A stretch of 64,000 nt of DNA from Calditrichota bacterium (lineage in GTDB: Bacteria > Calditrichota > Calditrichia > Calditrichales > J004): assembly GCA_013112635.1 (NCBI GenBank), contig JABFGF010000007.1, forward strand, positions 1-64,000. The letters run 5' to 3'. The position numbers were made by a program, and so were the translations under genes. Numbering within the stretch: position 1 is the first letter of the stretch; every line of letters starts with the position of its first letter. The notes under the pieces were generated by a model. It was not told the origin of the DNA. It saw only the letters and a list, made by a program, of their open reading frames with translations, and searched no databases. Shown here in pieces: positions 26,501-36,273 of the stretch.

Positions 26501-28885
26501 ATGAACAAACCAATATTTTTAAATATCTTACTTTCTGTGGCTTTGATCGCTTTATTTTCATGTTCGCAAGAAAGGGTAAAAAGAAATAATGAAATTACAC
26601 GGGATATAAATTTTAATAAAAGCTGGTTTTTTTCAAAAATTGAAAACGATTCGGTTGATGATAATAAATATAGCAAAACTGAATTTGATCATTCAAAATG
26701 GCAAAAAGTAAATTTGCCGCATACAGCGAATATTGAACCTCTTGTGGTTAATGACCAATGGCAAGGGATAGCCTGGTACAGGAAAGAATTTGCTTTAAAA
26801 AAGAGTGACTCTGGCAAAGTTGTTTATGTTGAGCTTGGGGCAGCCATGCAAGTTGCAGATATCTGGGTAAACGGAACACATATTGAAACCCATTATGGTG
26901 GTTATCTCCCGTTTTCATTGGATATTACGAATTACGTCAATTTTGACCAATCCAACCTGATTGCGCTTAAACTGGATAACAGGGACAATATAAATGTGCC
27001 TCCCGGAAAACCAATTAAAACATTAGACTTTTGCTATTATGGCGGACTTTATCGAAATGTAAAAATGCATATTGTCAACCCGCTTCATATTAGCAATGCA
27101 ATAGAAGCTGAAAAAATTGCCGGTGGGGGCATTTTTGTACAATACGATGATGTTTCATCAGATAGCGCTGTCTTTAGTGTAAAAACACACATTTTAAATA
27201 AATCGAATAAACCGAAAGCTGTAGGAGTCCAAACCGAAATTTCAGATCCTGATGGAAAGATTGTGATACTTCGAAAAAGTAAGATTGATTCTGTCACAGC
27301 AATGTCAGACACACATTTTAAACAGGATTTTGTCCTAAAAAAACCTCAGTTATGGGACATAGATTCGCCCAAGAGATATACTGTGAAATCTTATGTTTTT
27401 ACAGAAGAAGTTGTGGATTATCTGGAAACCAATATCGGTTTTCGCAGCATTTCATTTTCTGTCAATGATGGTTTTCTTATCAATGGGAAGAAAAAGTATT
27501 TACGCGGAACAAACCGTCACCAGGAATATCCATATATCGGAAATGCTCTGTCCGATGAAGCTCAATACCGCGATGCCTATAAAATCAAGCAGGCTGGATT
27601 TGATTATATCCGTCTCTCTCATTATCCACAAGCCGACGCGTTTATGGATGCTTGTGATGAGCTGGGGCTGGTTGTAATGAATTGTATTCCCGGTTGGCAA
27701 TTTATGGGCGGCGAAAAATTTCAGGAATTGTGCTATCAAAATATCCGCGATTTGATTAGGCGTGACCGTAATCGCCCGTCTGTGATTCTGTGGGAAACTT
27801 CATTAAACGAATCCTGGATGGAAGATGACTTTATTGAAACGAGCCAAAAAATCACCCACGAAGAACTTCCCGGAAAATATACATATTCATGTGGTTGGCA
27901 AAAAGGTTTTGATGTATTTATACAGGCAAGGCAGCATGGCGGGTTAAATGAGTATAATGATCCTGAGGTCGGTGCTATTATTAGTGAATATGGTGATTGG
28001 GAATACTTTGCTCAAAATGCCGGATTGGATCAACCGGGCTTTAAAAACCTGTTAAAAGAAGAAAGAAATAGTCGTCAGTTTCGTGCCAGCGGAGAGAAAA
28101 GATTATTGCAACAGGCAATGAATTTTCAAGAGGCGCACAATGATAATCAAAAAACAGTTGCTGCAGGTGATGGCTTATGGGTGATGTTTGATTACAACCG
28201 CGGATATGACAATACCATCGAAGCATCCGGGCCAATGGATGTTTTTCGTCTTCCTAAATTTTCACATTACTTTTTTCAAAGCCAGCGTGATGTTCAGGTT
28301 GATTTAAAAAATGGTGAATCAAACCCAATGGTATTTATTGCAAATTACTGGACGGATAATTCACCATTGGATGTGCGGGTTTTCAGTAATTGCACTAAAG
28401 TAAAGCTTTTTCTAAATGGTGATTTAATTGGCGTGCAAAAACCCGATGAAAACGAGTTTACTTCTCATTTAAAACATCCGCCATTTACATTTAAACTTAA
28501 AAAATTTACATCGGGTGAGTTAACTGCAGTGGGTTTAATTGATGAACATGAAGAAGCACGACACACCGTAAAAACACCCGGGAAACCAGCGGCAATAAAA
28601 ATCGAATTTGATATCTCCGGGAAACCTTTTAACAGAGAATCGCAAGATATTGTTTTTGCGTATGCAAAAATTATTGATGAGAATGGTACGGTTGTGCCAG
28701 ACTTTTCTGGAGAAGTTCAGTTTGATCTGGTAGGACCAGCTACTCTGATTGGTCAAAACCCAATAAAGGCTGAAGCCGGGATCGCAACAATTCTCCTGCA
28801 AAACAAAAAGCAGGGCAAGATTGAAGTTTCGGCAAAATCAAAATTTATGAACACTAATCTTTTTGGTGAAGAAAAAATAAATTAA
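26501..28885 (+). CDS. GH2 beta-galactosidase-family lipoprotein
   Basis: A 794-aa GH2 enzyme with a lipoprotein signal (NILLSVALIALFSC). The order is: sugar-binding jelly roll (WQKVNLPHTANIEP, GIAWYRKEF, DIWVNGTHIETHYGGY), immunoglobulin-like domain, TIM barrel (FLINGKKKYLRGTNRHQEYPYIG, GFDYIRLSHYPQ) with acid/base near residue 437 in WETSLNES and nucleophile near 496 in IISEYGDW, then C-terminal Ig-like domains. GH2 covers beta-galactosidase, -mannosidase and -glucuronidase; the GH53 neighbour favours beta-galactosidase. A GTG at 26492 is in frame, but ATG 26501 gives the better signal peptide. Confidence 0.85.
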   Translation: MNKPIFLNILLSVALIALFSCSQERVKRNNEITRDINFNKSWFFSKIENDSVDDNKYSKTEFDHSKWQKVNLPHTANIEPLVVNDQWQGIAWYRKEFALKKSDSGKVVYVELGAAMQVADIWVNGTHIETHYGGYLPFSLDITNYVNFDQSNLIALKLDNRDNINVPPGKPIKTLDFCYYGGLYRNVKMHIVNPLHISNAIEAEKIAGGGIFVQYDDVSSDSAVFSVKTHILNKSNKPKAVGVQTEISDPDGKIVILRKSKIDSVTAMSDTHFKQDFVLKKPQLWDIDSPKRYTVKSYVFTEEVVDYLETNIGFRSISFSVNDGFLINGKKKYLRGTNRHQEYPYIGNALSDEAQYRDAYKIKQAGFDYIRLSHYPQADAFMDACDELGLVVMNCIPGWQFMGGEKFQELCYQNIRDLIRRDRNRPSVILWETSLNESWMEDDFIETSQKITHEELPGKYTYSCGWQKGFDVFIQARQHGGLNEYNDPEVGAIISEYGDWEYFAQNAGLDQPGFKNLLKEERNSRQFRASGEKRLLQQAMNFQEAHNDNQKTVAAGDGLWVMFDYNRGYDNTIEASGPMDVFRLPKFSHYFFQSQRDVQVDLKNGESNPMVFIANYWTDNSPLDVRVFSNCTKVKLFLNGDLIGVQKPDENEFTSHLKHPPFTFKLKKFTSGELTAVGLIDEHEEARHTVKTPGKPAAIKIEFDISGKPFNRESQDIVFAYAKIIDENGTVVPDFSGEVQFDLVGPATLIGQNPIKAEAGIATILLQNKKQGKIEVSAKSKFMNTNLFGEEKIN

Positions 28886-28920
28886 CTCTTGAAAGGAAAT
28901 TTTCAAGAATAAAGACTTAT

Positions 28921-30771
28921 ATGAAAAAATCAGTAGAGTCAAAGAAGCCACTTTTTAAAATCGTTTCACTTTTGTTGCCGTTTCTATTTCTCACTCTTTT
29001 AGAAGTTGGGCTAAGGGTGTTTAATTATGGTGGCAATCTGGATTTGTTTATTAGCAAAAGCGGTGAATATTCTGCCTATGAAACATGTAATCCTGCTGTA
29101 GCCAGGCGATATTTTGTTAAGGAGAAGAGATTGCCTGCACCTTCTCAGGATATTTTTTTAAAAGTGAAACCAAAAAATGGGTACAGGATTTTTGTTCTGG
29201 GAGGTTCATCGGCAGCCGGGTATCCGTATGGCGAAAATGTTATGTTTTCGCGTATTCTGCATCGCAGGTTGACAAATACTTTCCCCGATAAAATGATAGA
29301 AGTAGTAAACACAGCTATGCCCGCAATCAATAGTTATGCCATGCTGGATTTTGTTGATGAAATCCTGGATAATGAGCCGGATGCCATTTTAATCTACGGT
29401 GGACACAACGAGTTTTATGGAGCTTTAGGGATTGGGTCTTCAGAGTCTTTAGGGAAGTCTCCTTCAATAATTAATTGGATTCTTAAATTTCAGCAAATGA
29501 AAACAATTCGTTTGATGCGAAATATTTTAAACAACCTGTTTTCTCTTTTCAGTAGTGAAAAGCAAATCATTCCTAATTCAACATTGATGGAAAGGATGGT
29601 TGAGGAACAATCGATTTATTTTCAATCGGACATTTATAAAGCGGGGATAAATCAATTTCGAACAAACCTTGCAGATATAATTCAAAAGGCAAAAGATGCA
29701 AAGGTAAAAATTTTATTAAGTGAGCTGGTCAGCAATATTGGTCATCAAAAACCATTTGTTTCTCAAAGAGGAAAATACAACGCGGATTCAACGTTTGCTC
29801 TTGCGCAAGATTTTGAAAAAGAAGGGAATTTTTCCAAAGCCAAAGAATTGTTTTTTAAAGCCAAAGATTATGATATGTTGCGTTTCAGAGCTCCGGAAGA
29901 GTTTAATACGATTATCCAAGGCTTAGCTGCTTTAAATGAGATACCTGTTGTTCCTTTAAAACAGTTTTACAGCGAAAACTCCAGGAATGGCATTACAGGA
30001 AATAATCTCATGCTGGAGCACCTGCATCCAAATTTTAAAGGATATGTTCTGATGGCAGAAGCCTTTATTATTACAATGAGAAACAACAACTTTATTAGTT
30101 CAAAATGGCCTGTAATAAATAAAGTACACAAAAATCTAAAACCTGGGATTACTAAACTGGATAGCAGCTTAGCAGCACTAAAAATAAATATATTAAAAGG
30201 TGGCTGGCCTTTTAAAAAGCGATCTACAGTAAATACAGTTTTAGCAAATTATAAAGCTAAAAACAGAATTGATACGCTTGCATTTCGTGTTTGGAAAGAA
30301 AGCGGATATACTTTGGAACGAGGCCATGTAGACTTGGCTATATATTATTCTAAGCAGAATAACTTTGAGGCAGCTTTTAACGAGTATAATGCCCTTACTC
30401 AAATCACGCCATATAATTCTTCGCCATATATAAAAGCAGCGGAAATGTTGATTAAATTAAATAGGTTTAATGAGGCCGGTATTTTCCTTAAAACCTCTTT
30501 GAAATATGAAAACTCGTTTTACGCCAATAAATGGTTGGGGCAAATTTTATTAGGTCAAACAAAGAACACGGAAGGTCTAAAATATTTGCAAGTTGCCTAT
30601 AAAAAAAACAACAGAGATAGCCAATTGCTTTATAACCTTGGCGGGGCCTATTATTTAAACAAGGAATATGCGTTGGCGTTAGAAAAGATAGAAGAACTCG
30701 AAAAAATATCTACAAATTTTCCTAGGTTATCTGTGCTAAAATCCAGAATTATAGAGCTACAAAGAAAGTAA
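28921..30771 (+). CDS. SGNH/GDSL-type hydrolase with C-terminal TPR repeats
   Basis: A 616-aa protein anchored by an N-terminal helix (KIVSLLLPFLFLTLLEVGLRVF). The SGNH fold is recognisable by the nucleophile block FVLGGSSAAGYPYG (near residue 90), the IYGGHNEFYG block and the late catalytic histidine in LEHLHPNFKGY. Residues about 450-616 are tetratricopeptide-like helical repeats (AIYYSKQNNFEAAFNEYNAL, YNLGGAYYLNKEYALALEKI). Related proteins remove or transfer acyl groups on polysaccharides, so de-acetylation of the imported glycan is plausible. It lies between the GH2 and symporter genes on the same strand. Confidence 0.72.
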   Translation: MKKSVESKKPLFKIVSLLLPFLFLTLLEVGLRVFNYGGNLDLFISKSGEYSAYETCNPAVARRYFVKEKRLPAPSQDIFLKVKPKNGYRIFVLGGSSAAGYPYGENVMFSRILHRRLTNTFPDKMIEVVNTAMPAINSYAMLDFVDEILDNEPDAILIYGGHNEFYGALGIGSSESLGKSPSIINWILKFQQMKTIRLMRNILNNLFSLFSSEKQIIPNSTLMERMVEEQSIYFQSDIYKAGINQFRTNLADIIQKAKDAKVKILLSELVSNIGHQKPFVSQRGKYNADSTFALAQDFEKEGNFSKAKELFFKAKDYDMLRFRAPEEFNTIIQGLAALNEIPVVPLKQFYSENSRNGITGNNLMLEHLHPNFKGYVLMAEAFIITMRNNNFISSKWPVINKVHKNLKPGITKLDSSLAALKINILKGGWPFKKRSTVNTVLANYKAKNRIDTLAFRVWKESGYTLERGHVDLAIYYSKQNNFEAAFNEYNALTQITPYNSSPYIKAAEMLIKLNRFNEAGIFLKTSLKYENSFYANKWLGQILLGQTKNTEGLKYLQVAYKKNNRDSQLLYNLGGAYYLNKEYALALEKIEELEKISTNFPRLSVLKSRIIELQRK

Positions 30772-30827
30772 AATTTCTATAATTAATACAGTTTAATTTT
30801 TAAGATCAACAATTTAAGGAGAAACCC

Positions 30828-32642
30828 GTGGCAACCATTGATTATACAATTGTTATTGTTTATTTGCTGGCAATGATCGGAGTTGGTGTTTACTTCCAGA
30901 GAAAAGCATCGAGCAGTATTAATTCATACTTCCTTGGAGAACGTGGCATGCCTTGGTGGGCGTTGGGCGCTTCAGGTATGTCTTCTAACCTGGACATTAG
31001 CGGAACAATGATAAACACTGCTTTCATTTTTGCGTTGGGAGCTGCCGGTTTCTTTATCGAAATTCGAGGAGGCGTAACATTGATTATGGCCTTCCTGATG
31101 ATTTTTCAAGGAAAATGGAATAGACGTGCTTTGGTTATGACATTAGCAGAATGGATGCACTTTCGTTTTGGAACTGATAAGCAAGGCGACTTTGCAAGAC
31201 TGATCGCCGCTATTTCAATAATAATAATGACCATTGCCATGATTACATATTTTGCTATTGGTTCAGGTAAATTTGTTGCGGAGTTTTTAGGTATCCCATC
31301 TTTCTTTGGCCTATCTCCACAATTTTGGGCAGCCACATTAATGATCATTTTGGCAATGATTTATACTGTTGCCTCGGGGTTATATGGTGTGGTCTGGACT
31401 GACGTTTTCCAGGGTGTTCTGATCTTTATGACCATTCTTTTTATTTGTGCCCTTGCCTTTTTTCAGTTCGATCTTCCTGAGACATTTCAAATTTCTGTTC
31501 CAATGCGGGATGGTGGTTTTATGGCGTTGGATACAACAAAAGATGCCTGGACAAGTTTATGGCCTTCCTGGACATTAGAAATGCCAGAAATGTCGGCTTA
31601 TTCAATTTATAATCTTTTTGGTATAGCCATTTTATTTTACCTGGTAAAGGTTACTATCGAAGGTAGCGGTGGTACAAGCCAGTATATGATTCAACGCTTT
31701 TTTGCTTCAAGAAGTGACCGTGAATCAGGTTTGCTATCATTGTTTTGGACAACACTTTTAGCTTTTAGATGGCCGTTTATTGTTGCTATTGCAACCATGG
31801 GTGTTGTTCTTGGAAGTCAACAAGGCGTTATTCAGGATCCGGAAACAGTATTGCCTGTTGTTATAAACCAAATTGTACCAATAGGAATAAAAGGTTTGTT
31901 AGTGGCAGGATTAATGGCAGCAGCCATGTCCACTTTTGATTCTACGGTAAATGCCGGCGCCGCTTACTGGGTTAAAGATATTTATCACCAATATATAAAT
32001 CCAAAAGCTACTGAAAAACAATTGATGAGCCATAGCCGCTGGTCATCTGTAATTCTTGTTATTCTGGGTTTAGGATTTATGCTTTTAATTAATAATATAA
32101 ATGAAATATGGGGCTGGATAACATCAAGCCTGGGAGCAGGTTTACTTATCCCTACATTGGCAAGATGGTATTGGTGGAGAATGAATGGATATGGTTTTGC
32201 AGCAGGTACGGCTGTTGGAATGGTCTCTGCTGTCTTACAGCGTATTTTCTTGCCGGACATTCCAGAGTATTCAGCTTTTATTATAACAACAACATCTTCG
32301 TTGATTGGAATGATTGTCGGAACGTATGCAGCCGCACCAACAAAAGAATCTGTTTTACTGGAGTTTTATAAACGAACACGCCCATTTGGTTTTTGGGGAC
32401 CGATACGTAAAAAAATTGAGGCAGAAACTTTAACACAAATTAATAAAGAAAATAAACGGGATATTCTGTCGACATTTTTTGCAGTGCCATGGCAAGTTGT
32501 TTTGTTTTTGACCGGTATGGCCGTAATCTTGAAAAGATGGGATCAATTTACATGGCTGGCCATTATACTGGCCTTGTTATCTGCAGGCCTATATTTTAAC
32601 TGGTTTCGCCACCTTTCAAAAGAAGTAAAAATTGAGAATTGA
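30828..32642 (+). CDS. Sodium:solute symporter (SSS family), probable sugar transporter
   Basis: A 604-aa polytopic membrane protein with about 13-14 helices and SSS-family features: IVYLLAMIGVGVYFQRKASSSINSYFLGERGMPWWALGASGMSSNLD at the N-terminus and MAAAMSTFDSTVNAGAAYWVKDIY in the sodium-site helix. These proteins use the sodium gradient to import sugars, amino acids or carboxylates; position in the glycan region favours a mono- or oligosaccharide. The start is GTG with AAGGAG 11 bases upstream. Confidence 0.85.
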   Translation: MATIDYTIVIVYLLAMIGVGVYFQRKASSSINSYFLGERGMPWWALGASGMSSNLDISGTMINTAFIFALGAAGFFIEIRGGVTLIMAFLMIFQGKWNRRALVMTLAEWMHFRFGTDKQGDFARLIAAISIIIMTIAMITYFAIGSGKFVAEFLGIPSFFGLSPQFWAATLMIILAMIYTVASGLYGVVWTDVFQGVLIFMTILFICALAFFQFDLPETFQISVPMRDGGFMALDTTKDAWTSLWPSWTLEMPEMSAYSIYNLFGIAILFYLVKVTIEGSGGTSQYMIQRFFASRSDRESGLLSLFWTTLLAFRWPFIVAIATMGVVLGSQQGVIQDPETVLPVVINQIVPIGIKGLLVAGLMAAAMSTFDSTVNAGAAYWVKDIYHQYINPKATEKQLMSHSRWSSVILVILGLGFMLLINNINEIWGWITSSLGAGLLIPTLARWYWWRMNGYGFAAGTAVGMVSAVLQRIFLPDIPEYSAFIITTTSSLIGMIVGTYAAAPTKESVLLEFYKRTRPFGFWGPIRKKIEAETLTQINKENKRDILSTFFAVPWQVVLFLTGMAVILKRWDQFTWLAIILALLSAGLYFNWFRHLSKEVKIEN

Positions 32643-32900
32643 TGTCGATAAAGTGGACTTATGCACAATTTTGATTTGCTTTTAGAAGGAGATCATTTTT
32701 TCGAAAACTTGTTAAAAGTTAAAGTTAAACATTAAATCGTGTTTTATAAAAACAATAAAAACATAAGCTTAGCCTCCTGTTGTGGTTGGTGTTAAGCAGC
32801 AAGGAGGTAAAAACCCGGAATATCTTATTAACAATAAAGGCCTGTTGTCCACAGGTTATCCACAATATTTATGAGAAGAGGGTTTTTTTAATAATTACAA
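32643..32900. other. Intergenic region with hairpin and DnaA-box-like pair
   Basis: This 258-base gap between the symporter and esterase genes contains an imperfect hairpin, CCTCCT (32773-32778) with AGGAGG (32802-32807), and two 9-mers matching or nearly matching the DnaA box: TTGTCCACA (32845-32853) and TTATCCACA (32856-32864). The second is an exact consensus box. No open frame or known riboswitch was recognised. Confidence 0.4.
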
Positions 32901-34058
32901 ATGCAAAAAAATAAACTTAAATACCAATCTTTTTTCTTTTTGGCTTTATTAATGCTTGTTGGCTGTAATAATTCTGATGATACATTCATGGGATTATTAT
33001 ACCAATTGGCAGATGTTCAGGAAGAAAAACGTGAAGAAATGTTTCAAACCTGGCTAAACAAAAAAGAAAAAGCCCCAATAATCGAAAACAACAAAGTCTT
33101 TTTTATTTATCAAAATGTTAAAGATGTTTCTGTTTTTGTAAGTGGAGAAATGAACAGTTGGAAACCTGATGCAGATCAGATGATGCGAATAATTGGTACA
33201 AGTTATTATTATTTTGAACAATCGTACCCGGCAGATGCCCGTGTAGAATATAAATTTGTTGTCGAAGGTGAATATATTCTTGATCCACTTAATGAACAAA
33301 CTTCAGCGGGGGGATATGGGAGCAATTCTCTTATTTTAATGCCGGAGTACAAATTTCCAGCAGAAATTCTTGTTAACCGCTTTCAAAACTATACACGTAT
33401 CGATACGTTTGTTTTTAACAGTAATATTTTGCCTGGTGAGAGGAATGTCTTTATTTACAGTCACCCGCTTGCAGATAATAACTCACCGATTATTATTTTT
33501 AATGATGGGGCAGATTATTTGAATTTTGGGCTGACAAATACGGTATTAGATAATTTGATTGAAAAGGATAAAATTCCGGCTTGTCATGCGTTTTTTGTTA
33601 ACCCCGGAAACAGGATGAAAGAATATTGGCTTAATGATGATTATCATAAATTACTATTTGATGAGTTGATACCAAAGCTTAAACAAGATTATAAATTCAC
33701 ATCTGATAATAAAATATTTGTTGGTGGAGTTTCTTTAGGGGGTTTAACTGCATATCACTCATTAAAAAAATATTCTTCTCAGATTGATGGAGTCTTTGGG
33801 CAATCACCATCATTTTGGTTGGATAGTTTGCAAATAATCGATGAGTTAAGAGATGTTGATTTAGATGACACAAAGTTGTTTTTCGATTATGGGCTTTTTG
33901 AAGAAGATAGTTATGATTCTACCGTAATCGAGTTTTTTAAACAAAAATCAAAATCATTTCAATTTGAGAAATATAATGAAGGCCACGCCTGGGGCAATTG
34001 GATGGGACATCTTGACAGTGCCTTAATATATTTATTGACTGAAAGAAAGGGTATTTAA
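32901..34058 (+). CDS. CBM48-like domain plus esterase (CE1/enterochelin-esterase-like) lipoprotein
   Basis: A 385-aa lipoprotein (signal LALLMLVGC). An N-terminal CBM48/isoamylase-N-like domain (VFFIYQNVKDVSVFVSGEMNSWKPD, VEYKFVVEGEYILDPLN) is followed by an esterase-D-type alpha/beta hydrolase with nucleophile elbow FVGGVSLGGLTAYHS and a C-terminal catalytic histidine in NEGHAWGNW. This two-domain form is common among FCB carbohydrate esterases such as feruloyl or acetyl-xylan esterase relatives. Substrate unassigned. Its stop is immediately followed by the TrmB-type regulator gene. Confidence 0.75.
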   Translation: MQKNKLKYQSFFFLALLMLVGCNNSDDTFMGLLYQLADVQEEKREEMFQTWLNKKEKAPIIENNKVFFIYQNVKDVSVFVSGEMNSWKPDADQMMRIIGTSYYYFEQSYPADARVEYKFVVEGEYILDPLNEQTSAGGYGSNSLILMPEYKFPAEILVNRFQNYTRIDTFVFNSNILPGERNVFIYSHPLADNNSPIIIFNDGADYLNFGLTNTVLDNLIEKDKIPACHAFFVNPGNRMKEYWLNDDYHKLLFDELIPKLKQDYKFTSDNKIFVGGVSLGGLTAYHSLKKYSSQIDGVFGQSPSFWLDSLQIIDELRDVDLDDTKLFFDYGLFEEDSYDSTVIEFFKQKSKSFQFEKYNEGHAWGNWMGHLDSALIYLLTERKGI

Positions 34059-34904
34059 ATGTCATTGGAGAGCATTGCGCAAAGAATGAAAAAACTGGGG
34101 TTTACAACTTACGAAGCAAAAGCCTACATATCCTTATTGCAAAACCACCCGGCAACACGATATGAGTTAAGTAAAAATTCCGGCGTTCCTCGTTCTGCGA
34201 TTTACGATACAATCCGGAAGTTAGAAAACCTGGGTGCGGTAAACGGACTTTATACAGAGCCTAAGAAGTATATGCCCCTTCCTCCGGATCAATTATTTGA
34301 TCTCCTTGAAAGACAATTTAAAGAGAGAATCGACGATGTACGTGGTTCGATGAAGGAATTTGAAACTTCTGTTGAACCGGGTCATTTATGGAATATCGTT
34401 GGATATGAAAATATGATCCACAAATCAAGAGAGATGATCGACCGTGCTGAAAAGTCAATTTACATTTCTATATGGCAGCGAGAAGCAGATCTTTTAAAAA
34501 CGGAATTGGACAATGCTTTTAAACGTGGTGTTATAATTGTAGCTTTTTCATTTACAGAGTTAGACCTGGCTGCTGAATGTACTTATAGCTATGAGCTGCG
34601 TGAAGATGATTTGGAAAAATTTTGGGACCATAAAATTATTATGGTGGTGGATCAAAAAGAACTTTTAATGGGCGAGGCGGACAATAAATTTTCAAAAAAG
34701 ACAGCCTGGACACAAAACACCGCTATTGTGGATATTGCGACTAACCATATGATTCTCGATATAACATTATATGGTTTACGTAACAAAGTGGATGTTTCGG
34801 ATAGGGTCATTTCCATGCAAAAAGGAGATTCTAATGAACTCCAGGAACTGTTAACGCACTCATCTGATGTTGTTTTAGAAAGAGAAGATAAGAGTATGGA
34901 TTAA
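34059..34904 (+). CDS. TrmB-family transcriptional regulator
   Basis: A 281-aa regulator. Residues 1-80 form the TrmB winged helix-turn-helix (LGFTTYEAKAYISLLQNHPATRYELSKNSGVPRSAIYDTIRKLENLGAV), residues 80-115 a coiled linker, and the rest the TrmB effector domain, related to the phospholipase-D fold (LWNIVGYENMIHKSREMIDRAEKSIYISIW). Archaeal TrmB proteins sense maltose/trehalose-type sugars. It sits directly between two carbohydrate-active enzyme genes, so control of this region by sugar is likely. The palindrome at 7537-7560 is a candidate target (inference only). Confidence 0.85.
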   Translation: MSLESIAQRMKKLGFTTYEAKAYISLLQNHPATRYELSKNSGVPRSAIYDTIRKLENLGAVNGLYTEPKKYMPLPPDQLFDLLERQFKERIDDVRGSMKEFETSVEPGHLWNIVGYENMIHKSREMIDRAEKSIYISIWQREADLLKTELDNAFKRGVIIVAFSFTELDLAAECTYSYELREDDLEKFWDHKIIMVVDQKELLMGEADNKFSKKTAWTQNTAIVDIATNHMILDITLYGLRNKVDVSDRVISMQKGDSNELQELLTHSSDVVLEREDKSMD

Positions 34905-34906
34905 TT

Positions 34907-36271
34907 ATGATAGCCACTCTTGAACAGCGCTTTAATAGAATAATAAAAAAAACAAAAGAGCATGCTGTTGAAAAACAATTCAATCATTCAATAAACCTCG
35001 AATCAACTTCCGGTCCAAAACCGCCTTACTGGATTACCGGACAAACGCTGTATGAAGTTTACATCCGTTCCTTCACTAAAGAAGGAACCTTTGACGCGGC
35101 GGCTAAAAGACTTCCACAACTAAAACGATTGGGCATAAACATTATCTGGCTAATGCCTATTTTCCCTATTGGCAAAGTAAATAGAAAAGGCAGCTTGGGA
35201 AGTTCATATTCAGTTTCCAATTATTATGAAATAAATCCTGAATACGGTTCTAAAGAATTATTTATGAACTTTGTTAACGAAGCCCATAATCTGAATTTGA
35301 AAGTTATTATTGACATGGTGGCCAACCATGTTTCTTTTGATTACAATGCAGCTCAAAAAGACCCAAAACTTTTAATGTACGATGATCATGGAAAACCTTT
35401 TAGAAAATATGCTGATTGGACGGACATTGTAGATCTTGATTATAATTATCCCGCTACTCGAACACATATCCGGGATATTATGGTTTACTGGCTAAAAGAA
35501 TTTAGCTTGGATGGTTTTCGTTGTGACGTTGCCGGTATGGTCCCAGTCGATTTTTGGGAAGAAACGGTTGCCCATCTTAGAAAAATTAATCCAGATATTT
35601 TTATGCTGGCGGAGTGGGAAGGGTCTTATTTACATAAAAATGCATTTCACAGTTCTTACGATTGGGTACTTTATGAGTTGATGAAGTCTGTAAAAGAAGG
35701 AAAAGAATCGGCAATTATCTTGCTGGAATGGCAAAATATCCGTCGACAAAGTTATCCTGAAAATTCGTGCCCGTTGCGTTTTCTGGAAAACCACGACTTG
35801 CCGCGCGCGGTTCAAACTTTTGGAAAGGATGGGATAGCCCCATTTTTGACTTTCATATTTACGATGGATGGTTTACCACTTATTTATAATGGTCAGGAAA
35901 AAGGAGATAGCAATTTTCTTTCACATTTTGAAAAGGAACCAATAGAATGGGTTTTAAACAACGAAGATTTGAGCCGGGTCTATAAATCTCTGATTGAGCT
36001 GAGACAATCAATACCGGCCATGAGTTCTTCGGAAATAAAAGTCTGCCTGCACAATAAAATTCCTGATATTTTGATTTACGAAAAAAGTGGAAAAAGTAAA
36101 ATAATTGTATTTTTAAACATGCGTTCAGAACAAGTTTTTATCGAACCAGGAAAAGAGCTTTCTGCTAAACTGAAAAAAACGGCTGTTTTGTTTAACTCAC
36201 AAAAGAATTTTAGTATAACCCAAAATAAAATTATATTGCACCCCCATCAGGCAATTATTCTTGGTGAATAG
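34907..36271 (+). CDS. Cytoplasmic GH13 alpha-amylase-family enzyme
   Basis: A 454-aa GH13 protein without signal peptide, so intracellular. Conserved regions: DMVANHVS, DGFRCDVAG with nucleophile D207, LAEWEG with acid E236, and FLENHDLPRAV with D297. The active site is therefore complete. The short beta-8 end and absence of CBMs suggest action on maltodextrins after uptake, such as oligo-glucosidase or phosphorylase-type GH13, but specificity cannot be read. Two bases separate it from the TrmB gene and two from the histidine kinase gene, so the regulator, amylase, kinase and response regulator could share a transcript. Confidence 0.88.
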   Translation: MIATLEQRFNRIIKKTKEHAVEKQFNHSINLESTSGPKPPYWITGQTLYEVYIRSFTKEGTFDAAAKRLPQLKRLGINIIWLMPIFPIGKVNRKGSLGSSYSVSNYYEINPEYGSKELFMNFVNEAHNLNLKVIIDMVANHVSFDYNAAQKDPKLLMYDDHGKPFRKYADWTDIVDLDYNYPATRTHIRDIMVYWLKEFSLDGFRCDVAGMVPVDFWEETVAHLRKINPDIFMLAEWEGSYLHKNAFHSSYDWVLYELMKSVKEGKESAIILLEWQNIRRQSYPENSCPLRFLENHDLPRAVQTFGKDGIAPFLTFIFTMDGLPLIYNGQEKGDSNFLSHFEKEPIEWVLNNEDLSRVYKSLIELRQSIPAMSSSEIKVCLHNKIPDILIYEKSGKSKIIVFLNMRSEQVFIEPGKELSAKLKKTAVLFNSQKNFSITQNKIILHPHQAIILGE

Positions 36272-36273
36272 AA

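Noticed and set aside
32845-32864. Replication origin suggested by DnaA boxes
   Set aside because: Only two boxes, no dnaA, dnaN, gyrB or rpmH nearby, no AT-rich unwinding element in register, and all large genes around run in one direction.
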